NCBI RefSeq assembly: GCF_033955345.1
Contig: NZ_CP138332.1
Location: forward strand, 3,286,001-3,350,000
DNA: 64,000 nucleotides
Source: Sphingobacterium bambusae
GTDB taxonomy: Bacteria > Bacteroidota > Bacteroidia > Sphingobacteriales > Sphingobacteriaceae
Direction: 5' to 3'
Every line of letters starts with the position of its first letter. The stretch's first letter is position 1. Below, one piece after another: positions 28,268 to 37,172 of this stretch. The notes beneath the pieces were generated by a model that had not been told where the DNA came from, made no database searches, and saw only the letters and a program-made list of their open reading frames with translations. Both the position numbers and the translations under genes were made by a program.

Positions 28268-28310
28268 CCGAGGGGTTTGCATATTCAGGTGCAAGCCCCT
28301 TGGTTTTTTT
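28268..28310 (+). terminator. Intrinsic terminator of the gal operon
   Basis: CCGAGGGGTTTGCA (28268-28281) pairs with TGCAAGCCCCTTGG (28290-28303), 14 bp with two G-U pairs, followed by seven Ts. Confidence 0.9.
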
Positions 28311-28365
28311 ACGCGTAAGCTGTTAACGAAAGAGGTAAAAGTCGCGTTAGATTTCCTTTTATCTA

Positions 28366-29556
28366 TTATTTCTGAATATGTTCGAATGCCTGCTGGAAGT
28401 CGGCGATAAGATCATCGATATGCTCTATGCCCACGGATATTCGCAACATGCCGCGGGTGATGCCGGAGGTTTGCTTTTGTGTTGAGGAATGATGACTGCC
28501 CCACATGCTGGCGGGGTGCACGATCAACGATTCTACACCACCTAAACTAGCTGCATTGATGAAGACTTGCAGCTTGCTCAATATAATCTGCGCGCGTTGA
28601 TATTCTTGTTCCTCATTTTGCCCCTCAACTTCTATACAAAGCATGCCCGTAAAGCCCTGCATCTGTTTGCGAGCTAAGGCATATTGCGGATGGTTTGGTA
28701 ATCCCACATAGCGTACTTTCTTGATAAGTGTGCTTTGTTCCAACCATTTTGCTAAGGCCAGCGCATTTTCGTTGATCTGCCGAACGCGCAACGCCAGTGT
28801 TTTGAGTCCACGCAATAATAACCAGGAATCAAAAGGGCTAAGCGAAGCGCCTAACACTAGTGAACGACGCCAAACACGCTCGATATACTCCTGAGAACCA
28901 CAAACAACACCTGCCGTGAGATCGCTGTGCCCACCAAGATACTTGGTGGCACTATGCAACACCACATCGATGCCGTATGCCGCAGGCCGTTGATTGATGG
29001 GGGAAGCAAAGGTATTATCTGCCATGGTAGTGATGCCATGTTTCTTGCCGAGGGCGGCCACGAAGGTGAGATCAGTGATGTCTAAATTTGGATTTGATGG
29101 CGTTTCAACATAGATAAGCTTTGTATTGGGGCGTATCGCGCTTTCAAAAGCTTGATTGTCGGTTTGGTCGATATGGGTCACCTCTACGCCATAATCGCTT
29201 AGGAATTCTTTTAAGAACAGTGTAGTCCCAGAATAGTGTGCATGTTGTGCGACGATGTGATCGCCGGCTTTCACCACAGCAAGTATAGCGGTGCTTATGG
29301 CAGCCATGCCGGTAGCTAGTACCAGCGCATCTTCGGTTTGCTCTAGCTTGGCTATGATTTCCGCTACTTGGCTGTTTGTCGGGTTTCCATGCCGATGGTA
29401 AAATTCGGGATGCTTGGTCGCTGTAGCCGCCTCTATGTAGGCTGAAAGATCTGTATCGGCAAGGTAGGTGGACGTTTGGAATATAGGCGAGGCAACCGCT
29501 TTGGTTGTATTATATTGATTGCCCTGATGGATAAGCATGGTTTCTAACTTCTTCAT
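28366..29556 (-). CDS. Cys/Met metabolism PLP-dependent lyase/synthase
   Basis: A 396-residue trans-sulfuration family enzyme (cystathionine gamma-lyase / methionine gamma-lyase / cystathionine gamma-synthase group). The PLP lysine is K205 in HSATKYLGGHSD. YVETPSNPNLDITDL carries the Asp region that contacts the pyridine ring, and SLGGVESLIVHPASMWGSHH near the end is typical. Members cleave or make C-S bonds in homocysteine, cystathionine or methionine; sequence alone does not separate them here. It has its own promoter element at 29575 and no linked sulfur genes. Confidence 0.9.
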   Translation of the reverse strand: MKKLETMLIHQGNQYNTTKAVASPIFQTSTYLADTDLSAYIEAATATKHPEFYHRHGNPTNSQVAEIIAKLEQTEDALVLATGMAAISTAILAVVKAGDHIVAQHAHYSGTTLFLKEFLSDYGVEVTHIDQTDNQAFESAIRPNTKLIYVETPSNPNLDITDLTFVAALGKKHGITTMADNTFASPINQRPAAYGIDVVLHSATKYLGGHSDLTAGVVCGSQEYIERVWRRSLVLGASLSPFDSWLLLRGLKTLALRVRQINENALALAKWLEQSTLIKKVRYVGLPNHPQYALARKQMQGFTGMLCIEVEGQNEEQEYQRAQIILSKLQVFINAASLGGVESLIVHPASMWGSHHSSTQKQTSGITRGMLRISVGIEHIDDLIADFQQAFEHIQK

Positions 29557-29574
29557 GAAAGTGTTGATTTATAC

Positions 29575-29582
29575 CAAAGCTA
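29575..29582 (-). promoter_or_regulatory. -7 promoter element of the Cys/Met enzyme gene
   Basis: On the minus strand this reads TAGCTTTG, an exact TAnnTTTG match 18 bases before the ATG. Just upstream is a perfect palindrome (29589-29609) that overlaps where RNA polymerase would bind. Confidence 0.55.
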
Positions 29583-29588
29583 ATAAAA

Positions 29589-29609
29589 AATCTACTGTTT
29601 AGGTAGATT
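29589..29609. promoter_or_regulatory. Palindrome at the Cys/Met gene promoter (possible operator)
   Basis: AATCTAC (29589-29595) and GTAGATT (29603-29609) form a perfect 7-bp inverted repeat with a 7-base centre. It lies between the expected -33 and -7 positions of the minus-strand promoter, so a repressor bound there could block transcription. The binding protein is unknown. Confidence 0.35.
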
Positions 29610-29641
29610 ATTGTGTGCTTGATCAGGAAATAGTTAGAAGT

Positions 29642-29676
29642 AAAAAAATGGAAGAGCTAAACCTGTCATAGCTCTT
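29642..29676 (-). terminator. Intrinsic terminator of mfd
   Basis: On the minus strand AAGAGCTA and TAGCTCTT (genome 29669-29676 and 29652-29659) form an 8-bp stem, followed after three bases by seven Ts. It lies about 30 bases after the mfd stop. Confidence 0.75.
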
Positions 29677-29706
29677 TCATTCTTTTGCTAAGCATAGCAA
29701 GGATCG

Positions 29707-32700
29707 TTAAACCATTTTGCTCAATAAGTTGAGCGCGTAGTCAATATTGTTCACATTGTTTAAGGCGAGGCGCAGTTGGTTCTTCACCTCTTTGAGATTG
29801 GAAATGTGCGGATGTGCCTGCACAAATGCCAATACCTTACCAAATTGATCGGATTCGAAATAGCTGGATTTTGGGTTGTTAAGGAAGTATCCTTTCAGGA
29901 CATTTTTCTTGTAGGATATCTTTTCGAAGCCGATCTGCTTGCCCAGCCACTGTAGGCGTAACGTATTGAAAAGTTCAAAAACGGGTGCTGGGATAGGGCC
30001 GAAGCGGTCTTCCAGTTCTTTTTGGAAGCTAGCAAGCTGTTGATCATTTTCCAGTTTAGCAATTTCGTTATAGAGGTTGTAACGCTCGCCGATATTGGTG
30101 ACATACTCGTCGGGAATCATCACCTCGAGATCTGTATCGATCTGCGTAAAGTTGACGTACTTTCTATTTTTATCATCGGCAAACAGCTCTCCGAATTCGT
30201 CGTCCTTTAGCTCCTGCACGGCCTCATCCAAGATTTTGTTGTACATCTCAAAGCCTATTTCGGCAATAAATCCAGATTGCTCGGCACCGAGTAGATTGCC
30301 CGATCCGCGTATATCCAAATCGCGCATAGCTACATTAAAGCCGGATCCCAGCTCGGAAAATTCTTCCAACGCTGAAAGCCGTTTGTAAGCTTCATTTGTC
30401 AAGGTGGATAGTGGTGGGCTCAAAAGATAACAGAATGCTTTTTTGTTGGATCGGCCTACGCGTCCGCGCATCTGGTGTAGGTCGCTGAGGCCAAACATAT
30501 GGGCATGGTTGATGATAATGGTATTGGCATTGGGAATGTCGAGCCCTGCCTCAATGATGGTGGTGGCTACCAGCACATCAAACTCATGGTTGATAAACTT
30601 GAGCATTACATCTTCCAGATCGTCGCCTTCCAGCTGCCCATGTGCTATGCCCACGCGCGCGCCGGGCACCAACTTTTGGATCATCAAACCCAATTGCTTG
30701 AGATCGGCCACCCGGTTATGGATGAAAAATACCTGTCCGTTGCGGTCCAGCTCGAAAGCGACAGATTCTTGGATAAGCGTTTCGTTGAACACGTGCAACT
30801 CCGTTTGTACCGGTTGCCGGTTTGGCGGAGGGGTAGAGATAATGCTCAGATCTCGGGCACCCATCAGCGAGAAATGTAGCGTACGTGGGATTGGTGTCGC
30901 TGTTAGCGTCAACGAATCTACATTGGCACGCATCACTTTAAGCTTCTCTTTGACCGATACGCCAAATTTTTGTTCCTCATCGATGATCATCAGCCCAAGC
31001 TCCTTGAACTTTACATCCTTGCTGACCAAACGGTGCGTACCGATGATAATATCCACTTCGCCCGCCTCCAATTTTTTTAAGGTCTCCTTGATTTGCTTGG
31101 AAGATTTGAACCGGTTGATATAATCAATGTTCGCCGGGAATCCTTTCAGACGTTCGCTGAAGGTTCGGAAGTGCTGTAGAGCAAGGATCGTTGTGGGTAC
31201 CAGCACGGCAACCTGCTTGCTGTCGGCAACGGCCTTGAATGCTGCACGAATGGCAACCTCTGTTTTTCCAAATCCTACATCGCCACAGACCAGTCGATCC
31301 ATCGGATGAGGCGATTCCATGTCTCGCTTTACATCGTTTGTTGCTTTTTCCTGATCCGGTGTGTCCTCGTAAATGAAGGAGGCTTCCAGTTCGTTCTGCA
31401 GGTAGCTGTCGGGACTAAATGCATTACCTGTTTGCGCTTTTCGCTTCGCATAGAGTTTGATTAGATCGCGGGCGATATCTTTGACCTTTTTCTTGGTGGT
31501 CTTTTTTAGTTTATCCCAAGCATCCGTACCCAGTTTATTCATTTTTGGCAGTGTGCCTTCCTTGCCCGAATATTTCGAAATGCGGTTTAGGGAGTTTATA
31601 TTGACATAGAGCAGGTCATTGTCGGCATAGATCAAGCGAATCATCTCTTGCGTCTTTCCGTTTACTTCCACTTTCTCCAAGCCGGCATATTTTCCCACAC
31701 CATGGTCTATATGGGTGATATAGTCGCCCGGTTTTAGGTCGCGCAGATCTTTCAGGGTAATGGCCTGTGAGCGTTCATAGCCTTTCTTGCGCTTGTATTT
31801 GTAATAGCGGTCAAATACCTGATGATCGGTATAGCAGGCTAATTTAATGCTGTCATCCCGAAAGCCTTCACGCAGCCCACGGTGTATGGGAATAAAAGTC
31901 GTTGATTTATCAATGTCCTCCAAAATGGCGAAGATACGCTCGATCTGTTTGGTCGAGTCGGAAAAGATCAGGTTGCTGATTCGCTGCTTTTCGTTTTCTT
32001 TGAAATTATGGATGAGCAGGTTGAAATCTTTGTTGAAGGAAGGCTGCGGATGGGTGTCGAAAAGGATTGTGTGATCTGCCTTGTAGTAAAACTGCTTGCC
32101 AAACTCGATGTTAGGAAATTCAAACAGCATCTCACTGAAGGTGCGCTCGTTGGTGAAGGTCACCCGCGGATCCACCCACTCCGTATTCGCTTTAATATCT
32201 TTCTCCGGTAGGGCCTTCCAAAACTCCGCCGCTTTTTTGTATCCGTCTTTAAGGACATCCATCATAAACTGTATGTCCTTATGCCAAAAGACAGTATCGC
32301 GATCGACATATTCCAACAAGGAAATATGGTTATTGCTCAGGAATTTAGCCTGTACATTGGGCACGATCGTGACGGTATGCATTTTACTGACAGATAGTTG
32401 CGATTCAATGTCGAAGGTTCGGATGCTTTCGATATCGTCACCGAAAAATTCGATGCGGTAGGGTAGGTCGTTGGAAAAAGAAAAGATGTCGACAATGCCG
32501 CCGCGAATAGCGAATTGTCCCGGTTCATACACGAAGTCTACCCGATCGAAATCATACTCATAGAGAAACTCATTGATGAATTCGATGCTGAGCTTGCTAT
32601 GTTCCGTGATGGCTAGGGTGTTCTTGTCGAGATCATCTCTATTAATAACCTTCTCGGCAATGGCCTCCGGATAGGTGACGACCATCTTTGGCAGCTCCGA

Positions 32701-33042
32701 GGTATGGTTGAGGGCGCTCAAGGTTTCTGCACGCTGCAGCACATGGGAAGCGTCGATCTGTGTAAACTCATAGGCCTTGCGAAAGGAGGCTGGGAAAAAT
32801 AGGATCTGTTTATCCAATATGCTTTCCAGATCACTCAGAAAATAGGAGGCATCTTCATGTGTGGGAAGAACGAAAACAAAGGGGCGCTCTTGCAATTTGT
32901 AGGCCGCTGCTGCAACCATAGCGTCGGATGAGCCGACCAGCCCCTTGAGTTGTATTTTAGGATTTTTGGCCTGTATGGCCTTGACCAATGTTGTTACCTG
33001 TTCGCTTTGCGTATATTTTTCTATGACCTCTTGTATACCCAC
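29707..33042 (-). CDS. mfd: Transcription-repair coupling factor
   Basis: A 1111-residue Mfd. It removes RNA polymerase stalled at DNA damage and recruits UvrA. In order: UvrB-like N-terminal modules (about 1-350), a CarD-like polymerase-interaction domain (about 440-530; LKPGDYITHIDHGVGKYAGL), and RecG-like helicase domains with Walker A GDVGFGKTE (about 588-596), the DEEQ box and motifs such as TATPIPRTLHFSL, ATTIIEAGLDIPNAN and QMRGRVGRS, then the C-terminal TRCF domain. The chosen start is GTG at 33042; no ATG fits nearby. Length is normal. Confidence 0.96.
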   Translation of the reverse strand: MGIQEVIEKYTQSEQVTTLVKAIQAKNPKIQLKGLVGSSDAMVAAAAYKLQERPFVFVLPTHEDASYFLSDLESILDKQILFFPASFRKAYEFTQIDASHVLQRAETLSALNHTSELPKMVVTYPEAIAEKVINRDDLDKNTLAITEHSKLSIEFINEFLYEYDFDRVDFVYEPGQFAIRGGIVDIFSFSNDLPYRIEFFGDDIESIRTFDIESQLSVSKMHTVTIVPNVQAKFLSNNHISLLEYVDRDTVFWHKDIQFMMDVLKDGYKKAAEFWKALPEKDIKANTEWVDPRVTFTNERTFSEMLFEFPNIEFGKQFYYKADHTILFDTHPQPSFNKDFNLLIHNFKENEKQRISNLIFSDSTKQIERIFAILEDIDKSTTFIPIHRGLREGFRDDSIKLACYTDHQVFDRYYKYKRKKGYERSQAITLKDLRDLKPGDYITHIDHGVGKYAGLEKVEVNGKTQEMIRLIYADNDLLYVNINSLNRISKYSGKEGTLPKMNKLGTDAWDKLKKTTKKKVKDIARDLIKLYAKRKAQTGNAFSPDSYLQNELEASFIYEDTPDQEKATNDVKRDMESPHPMDRLVCGDVGFGKTEVAIRAAFKAVADSKQVAVLVPTTILALQHFRTFSERLKGFPANIDYINRFKSSKQIKETLKKLEAGEVDIIIGTHRLVSKDVKFKELGLMIIDEEQKFGVSVKEKLKVMRANVDSLTLTATPIPRTLHFSLMGARDLSIISTPPPNRQPVQTELHVFNETLIQESVAFELDRNGQVFFIHNRVADLKQLGLMIQKLVPGARVGIAHGQLEGDDLEDVMLKFINHEFDVLVATTIIEAGLDIPNANTIIINHAHMFGLSDLHQMRGRVGRSNKKAFCYLLSPPLSTLTNEAYKRLSALEEFSELGSGFNVAMRDLDIRGSGNLLGAEQSGFIAEIGFEMYNKILDEAVQELKDDEFGELFADDKNRKYVNFTQIDTDLEVMIPDEYVTNIGERYNLYNEIAKLENDQQLASFQKELEDRFGPIPAPVFELFNTLRLQWLGKQIGFEKISYKKNVLKGYFLNNPKSSYFESDQFGKVLAFVQAHPHISNLKEVKNQLRLALNNVNNIDYALNLLSKMV

Positions 33043-33145
33043 GTGATACCTTTTCTTTTTTGCGAATTTAAGAAAATTATTAGTGCAAAGCAGAATAAGG
33101 GGTTGGGAAACATGGCGAGTTGTGATACAAAATGCCGTTCAACGT

Positions 33146-33691
33146 TTACATCAAATGCTGCGTTTGAGCAAAATCGAGCACCTGTTGCATATCATCGCTA
33201 AGGTCGAACTGTAGGTCTTCGTGTAGTTTGTCAAATTTACCAGCCGTGGTTTTCAGGCGTGCCTTTACATAGAGCTGTAGTTTGAATGCAGCATGTACAG
33301 CGGAAGCCTCGAATAGACGTGGAAACTGTTCAAAGGCTTCTTTTAACAAAAAGATGCGGCATTCCATTTCGCTGTATTTGTCCTTGGTAACTTTCTCGTG
33401 TTCATTGATCAGCCCGCTGCCCTGCCGGAGTAAAGCTTGAAGCTCTCGGTAGTTGCTATATTGCGGAATATTTTTGATGGAATGGCGGTTCGCCGAAAAG
33501 AGATCGTGGATCGATTCCTTGAGGTTTTCAATACGATCTTCTAGGTCATCCTTGTTTTCTAGCAACTGAAAATGTAACTGCTTCATGAGCATCTTGTCCT
33601 TGCTGACGAGGCGTACCAACAGCTTGTCCTTTTCCTTTTGCGGTAGGTTGAGGACAGCGTCCTTTAATTCGGGTTGTTTATGCAGGCTCAT
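33146..33691 (-). CDS. Conserved hypothetical protein, helical
   Basis: A protein of about 181 residues from the ATG at 33691 (MSLHKQPELKDAVLNLPQKE); the frame stays open to another ATG at 33754, adding 21 residues. It is rich in Lys, Leu, Glu and Gln, is predicted mostly helical with coiled-coil character (LLENKDDLEDRIENLKESI), and has no signal peptide or membrane helix. No family was recognised. It is separated from mfd by 103 bases and may be transcribed with it. The later start is preferred because the extra residues resemble no domain, but this is not certain. Confidence 0.7.
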   Translation of the reverse strand: MSLHKQPELKDAVLNLPQKEKDKLLVRLVSKDKMLMKQLHFQLLENKDDLEDRIENLKESIHDLFSANRHSIKNIPQYSNYRELQALLRQGSGLINEHEKVTKDKYSEMECRIFLLKEAFEQFPRLFEASAVHAAFKLQLYVKARLKTTAGKFDKLHEDLQFDLSDDMQQVLDFAQTQHLM

Positions 33692-33844
33692 GTGCGATGT
33701 GTATCGATCTAAAAGCTTAAAAATAGGAAGTAAATGCTGGAATCGGAAATTCATGCAGAGGTTGCCGATTCCTGAAAACGATTCAATCCTTAAAAAGTAC
33801 CATTATTGGTTGAAAATCTACCATTGATTTTGGTAAAATGGCGA

Positions 33845-33852
33845 TACCTTTG
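33845..33852 (+). promoter_or_regulatory. -7 promoter element of the AraC-type regulator
   Basis: TACCTTTG matches TAnnTTTG exactly and ends three bases before the ATG at 33856. ATTG at 33823-33826, 18 bases upstream, could be the -33 element. The element lies inside the longer frame that starts at 33838, so that earlier ATG cannot be the translation start if this promoter is used. Confidence 0.6.
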
Positions 33853-33855
33853 TAT

Positions 33856-34725
33856 ATGACCTCAAAAATACCTGTCATAGCGCAATGTACCGTCACAAAT
33901 AGCCTTCAGCTTGGGGGGCTGATGGTGGAAGAGCTGACAGTTTATTTGGCCCGTAATAAGGATCTTGTATTTCCGCATCGGCATAATTTTTACCATTTTA
34001 TTCTTTTTACGGAAGGGAGCGGGAGGCATAGCATCGATTTTGAACAGTTTGAAATCGAGCCATGGCAGTTCTATTTTATGTCGCCCGGTCAGATCCATAC
34101 CTGGGACTTCGGAGACGATGTAGCTGGTTTTGTGGTCAACTTTGATCGCGACTTTTTTAAGACATTCCTCCTGCGTCCGGAATATGTACATAATTTCTCC
34201 TTCTTTTCAGGTCTTGTTAAGGACGAGGTATTTGTGTTGGAAGAGTCGGAGCGGGCAGCGGTCTTACATATCTTCGCACGGCTATTAAATAATGTGGATG
34301 ACCTTGATTTCGCACGTGTTTCGTTATTGTATTTGTTTCACGTGCTGGAGAAACAACGGCATCTACCGAAGGCACAGGATAAAAACCTCTATAATCATAC
34401 ACTACTGCGTAATTTCATCGATTTGATCGAAGTCAACTATAGCGCACTACGCCTACCAAAAGAATATGCAGCATTGCTGTACATAACACCTAACCACCTC
34501 AATGCGTTAAGCAAAGAATTTCTGGGTTTTTCTGCTGGAGAATTGATTCGTGATCGCGTTGTGCTCGAGGCTAAGCGCTTACTGGTGATTCATGATTATG
34601 CGGTGTCCGAAATTGCCTATGAACTCAATTTTAATGATAACTCCTACTTTACAAAATTCTTTAAAAAGGCCACAGGACTAACGCCCGATGAGTTTCGGCG
34701 ATCTATGGATATAACACAAAAATAA
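33856..34725 (+). CDS. AraC-family transcriptional regulator
   Basis: A 289-residue regulator. The N-terminal cupin-like sensing domain (about 20-150) has the metal/ligand-type motif FPHRHNFYHFILFTEG and MSPGQIHTWDF. The C-terminal pair of helix-turn-helices (about 185-285) has LPKEYAALLYITPNHLNALSK-type and VSEIAYELNFNDNSYFTKFF motifs. The family usually binds a small molecule, often a sugar, and activates nearby transport or catabolic genes. No obvious target is next to it: DUF983 starts one base after its stop. The start is set by the promoter element at 33845. Confidence 0.92.
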   Translation: MTSKIPVIAQCTVTNSLQLGGLMVEELTVYLARNKDLVFPHRHNFYHFILFTEGSGRHSIDFEQFEIEPWQFYFMSPGQIHTWDFGDDVAGFVVNFDRDFFKTFLLRPEYVHNFSFFSGLVKDEVFVLEESERAAVLHIFARLLNNVDDLDFARVSLLYLFHVLEKQRHLPKAQDKNLYNHTLLRNFIDLIEVNYSALRLPKEYAALLYITPNHLNALSKEFLGFSAGELIRDRVVLEAKRLLVIHDYAVSEIAYELNFNDNSYFTKFFKKATGLTPDEFRRSMDITQK

Positions 34726-34726
34726 G

Positions 34727-35161
34727 ATGGAAAATACAACAACCTATACAATCAGCAAATTTCAGGCAGCACGGCAATGTAAGTGTCCGCGCTGTAGAAC
34801 AGGAGCCATGTTTGCGGGAAGTTTGTTGAGCTTGAAAGGCCAAAAAATGGCGAAATACTGCCCGCATTGTCAATTGAAGTTTGAGATGGAGCCGGGTTTT
34901 TTTTACGTGTCGATGTTTGTCAGCTATGCGCTCAATGTGGCTCAGTTTATTAGCGTGTGTGTAGCCACTTATGTGCTTTCGGGGCAGTCCGAATCTCCTT
35001 GGGTATATTTGATTGCTTGTTGTTTGCTGGCTATTTTGTTGGCTGGATTCAATTTTCGGTATTCGAGGGTCATCCAACTTTATTGGTTAACACCGAATCT
35101 AAGTTTTAATCCCAAATATTACGGAAGAAAAAAGGCAGAAGATATAAAATTAGAGGCGTAA
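34727..35161 (+). CDS. DUF983 family protein
   Basis: A 144-residue membrane protein. A zinc-ribbon-like part with CPRCRTGAMF and CPHCQLKFEMEPGFFY is followed by two membrane helices (VSMFVSYALNVAQFISVCVA and VYLIACCLLAILLAGFNF) and a basic tail. These features define DUF983, whose function is unknown. It starts one base after the AraC gene and ends within the terminator shared with galE. Confidence 0.9.
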   Translation: MENTTTYTISKFQAARQCKCPRCRTGAMFAGSLLSLKGQKMAKYCPHCQLKFEMEPGFFYVSMFVSYALNVAQFISVCVATYVLSGQSESPWVYLIACCLLAILLAGFNFRYSRVIQLYWLTPNLSFNPKYYGRKKAEDIKLEA

Positions 35162-35176
35162 CCTGTACGCCTCTAA
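35150..35176. terminator. Shared terminator between DUF983 and galE
   Basis: TTAGAGGCGTA (35150-35160) pairs perfectly with TACGCCTCTAA (35166-35176), an 11-bp stem with a 5-base loop. It includes the DUF983 stop codon and lies between convergent genes. T-rich sequence follows on both strands but is better on the minus strand. Confidence 0.7.
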
Positions 35177-35190
35177 TTGTGTATCATAGA

Positions 35191-36219
35191 TTATCCCAAG
35201 GGATTTTCTTGTAGGTATTTTTCCCAAGCCCAAGCGGATGACATCATCTCGTCTATGCCTAGCGTCGCTGTCCAACCGAGTGCTGCGCTGGATTTGTTTA
35301 CATCACCCCATACCTGTACGACATCACCATCGCGGCGCGGACCAACTTCGTAATTCAATTTCTGTCCTGATGCTTTTTCGAAGGCGGCGATGGTTTGAAA
35401 AACCGAGTAGCCAATGCCGGTGCCTACGTTAAACACGTCGTAGCTCCCGTTAGGGTTTCCTTTTTCCAATAGTTTTATTGCTGCTACGTGTGCTTTGGCT
35501 AGATCCACCACATGAATATAGTCGCGTACACAACTTCCGTCAACCGTATCATAATCGCCACCAAATACAGTGAGCTTTTCTCTTTTTCCGATCGCTGTTT
35601 GTGTGATGAAAGGGAGAAGATTCTGTGGTACACCTAAAGGCAGTTCGCCAATTAATGCCGACTCGTGCGCTCCAACAGGATTGAAGTAGCGTAAGGCAAT
35701 TACGTTGTAGTTGTCGTGTGCGAGTGCGGTTTCGGACAAAATTTCTTCTGCTATCTGCTTAGTGTTTCCATAAGGAGAGGTCGCTTTTTTTACCGGTGCT
35801 GTTTCGGTTACGGGAAGCACATCAGGCTCGCCATATACGGTGCAGCTTGAGGAAAAGACGAAGTTGATGGGTTTTCCTTGATAGGCCTGTAGCACATTGA
35901 TCAGGGAGAAGAAATTGTTGTGGTAATATTTTAAAGGTTTTGCGACAGATTCACCTACTGCCTTGGAGGCTGCAAAGTGGATGATACCGCTAACATCGGG
36001 ATTGTTTTTAACAAAGTCTTCCACTTTTGTGCTGTCGCAAAGATCAAACTGGTGAAACTCAGGTTTCAGGCCAATGATTTTTTCGATTTGATCTAAGATC
36101 TGTAAGTTGGAATTGGAAAGATCGTCAATGATGACCGGCGTGTAGCCTGCATGATGCAGTTCCACCACCGTGTGCGATCCGATGTATCCGGTTCCGCCTG
36201 TAACTAAAATTTTGCTCAT
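35191..36219 (-). CDS. galE: UDP-glucose 4-epimerase
   Basis: A 342-residue extended SDR epimerase that interconverts UDP-glucose and UDP-galactose. GGTGYIGSHT near the N-terminus binds NAD, SSSCTVYG holds the catalytic Ser/Thr, and Y150xxxK154 (YGNTK) is the catalytic pair, one residue off the E. coli numbering. SCVRDYIHVVDLA and RDGDVVQVW are family motifs. It completes the Leloir pathway with galTKM at 24891-28248 but is transcribed separately, so UDP-galactose supply for surface polysaccharides may be its second role. Confidence 0.95.
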   Translation of the reverse strand: MSKILVTGGTGYIGSHTVVELHHAGYTPVIIDDLSNSNLQILDQIEKIIGLKPEFHQFDLCDSTKVEDFVKNNPDVSGIIHFAASKAVGESVAKPLKYYHNNFFSLINVLQAYQGKPINFVFSSSCTVYGEPDVLPVTETAPVKKATSPYGNTKQIAEEILSETALAHDNYNVIALRYFNPVGAHESALIGELPLGVPQNLLPFITQTAIGKREKLTVFGGDYDTVDGSCVRDYIHVVDLAKAHVAAIKLLEKGNPNGSYDVFNVGTGIGYSVFQTIAAFEKASGQKLNYEVGPRRDGDVVQVWGDVNKSSAALGWTATLGIDEMMSSAWAWEKYLQENPLG

Positions 36220-36947
36220 TATTTCTGATTATAATATATCTGTTGCGCGATCACAACCTTGTTGGTTGTTTCGTAAGTTATAAAAATTGTTGCCGTTGTT
36301 CTAGAAACCGTTTTAGATTAGCGGGCTAAACAGCACATAAATAGGAGAATGTTGACTTACATCCGTTACGTTCCCTACGTCAAATCTACATAAAAATCGG
36401 AAATTTTGATGGCTCTCAACAAAAATAGAAGCCGCCAAACGTTTACTTTTTATGGAGATGAGTACGTGTTTGATACGCATCAAATAAGCGCCTTATAGAT
36501 CTGAAATTATGGAACGAACGGAAAAAGCTGAACAAAATTCCATCGCTGTTAAACTGTACGTACCGGTCTATAAAAACAGATAAGTGTTGGTTTCTTCATT
36601 GATGTGCGGGGAAAAAGCTGTGATCATTTAGGCGATTAAACCCCCCGTTTGCGATGTGGAAAATACGGTTTTGCATTAGAATGGCATTAAAAATACGTTC
36701 CGCGCAAGATGTTTTTATATCCTTTAGGTACTTTTGATTGCTTATGAAATACTTTTCGGGGATTTAGTGGTTACACACAATGCATAGCGTCTCGGTGTTT
36801 ACCTACTAATAAAGATAGATTTTTTACGCCTGTAAAAATTACTGTCAAGCTAAATTGTTGCTGGTTTTTACAGAGCTGTAAGAAGATTTGTTGCCATTGC
36901 GTGATGAACTTTTGTATTTAATGTAGTACCTATAAATAAGCGAAAAC
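36220..36947. other. Long A/T-rich intergenic region
   Basis: About 730 bases without a convincing gene. Two short frames (36409-36498, 29 residues; 36509-36583, 24 residues) have no other support. An exact -7 element lies at 36729-36736 and would give a leader of roughly 200 bases for the small gene at 36948. No tRNA, riboswitch or strong hairpin was recognised. Confidence 0.5.
36729..36736 (+). promoter_or_regulatory. Candidate -7 element upstream of the FISUMP pair
   Basis: TACTTTTG is an exact TAnnTTTG match about 210 bases before the ATG at 36948. No TTTG lies at the -33 distance, so support is modest. Confidence 0.35.
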
Positions 36948-37148
36948 ATGAACATCAACCTCCAAAAGAACAAACGGTCAGAAGACAAAAAATCAAAAAA
37001 TTATGCACCGCCACAAAGTATTGTTACCACGGTGCGTATGGAAATGGGCATAGCAGCAAGCTCTACTACCGTCACCCCGACGAATAGCAGCAACCAAATT
37101 CACGAGCAATATGATTTACAGGATCAGGATAGAGAATTTGATTGGTAG
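36948..37148 (+). CDS. Small Bacteroidota protein upstream of the FISUMP lipoprotein
   Basis: A 66-residue hydrophilic protein with no signal peptide or membrane helix. The N-terminal half is rich in Lys and Asn, and the second half is TVTPTNSSNQ followed by an acidic tail ending in REFDW. It lies 24 bases before the FISUMP lipoprotein gene and is in the same orientation. Short proteins ending in an acidic stretch with a terminal Trp are found beside fimbrillin-type genes in other Bacteroidota; I assign this one to that group by resemblance only. Function unknown. Confidence 0.6.
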   Translation: MNINLQKNKRSEDKKSKNYAPPQSIVTTVRMEMGIAASSTTVTPTNSSNQIHEQYDLQDQDREFDW

Positions 37149-37172
37149 TTTTTTTCTTAACACATTATCTAT

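Noticed and set aside
30443-31123. A 226-codon plus-strand frame antisense to mfd
   Set aside because: Shadow frame of a highly conserved gene; its Ser/Arg-rich product has no recognisable features.
33838-33855. Earlier ATG for the AraC regulator at 33838
   Set aside because: The codons between 33838 and 33856 contain the TACCTTTG promoter element.
36409-36583. Two short frames (29 and 24 residues) in the long intergenic region after galE
   Set aside because: No start signals, hydrophobic segments or similarity to known peptides; length is expected by chance.
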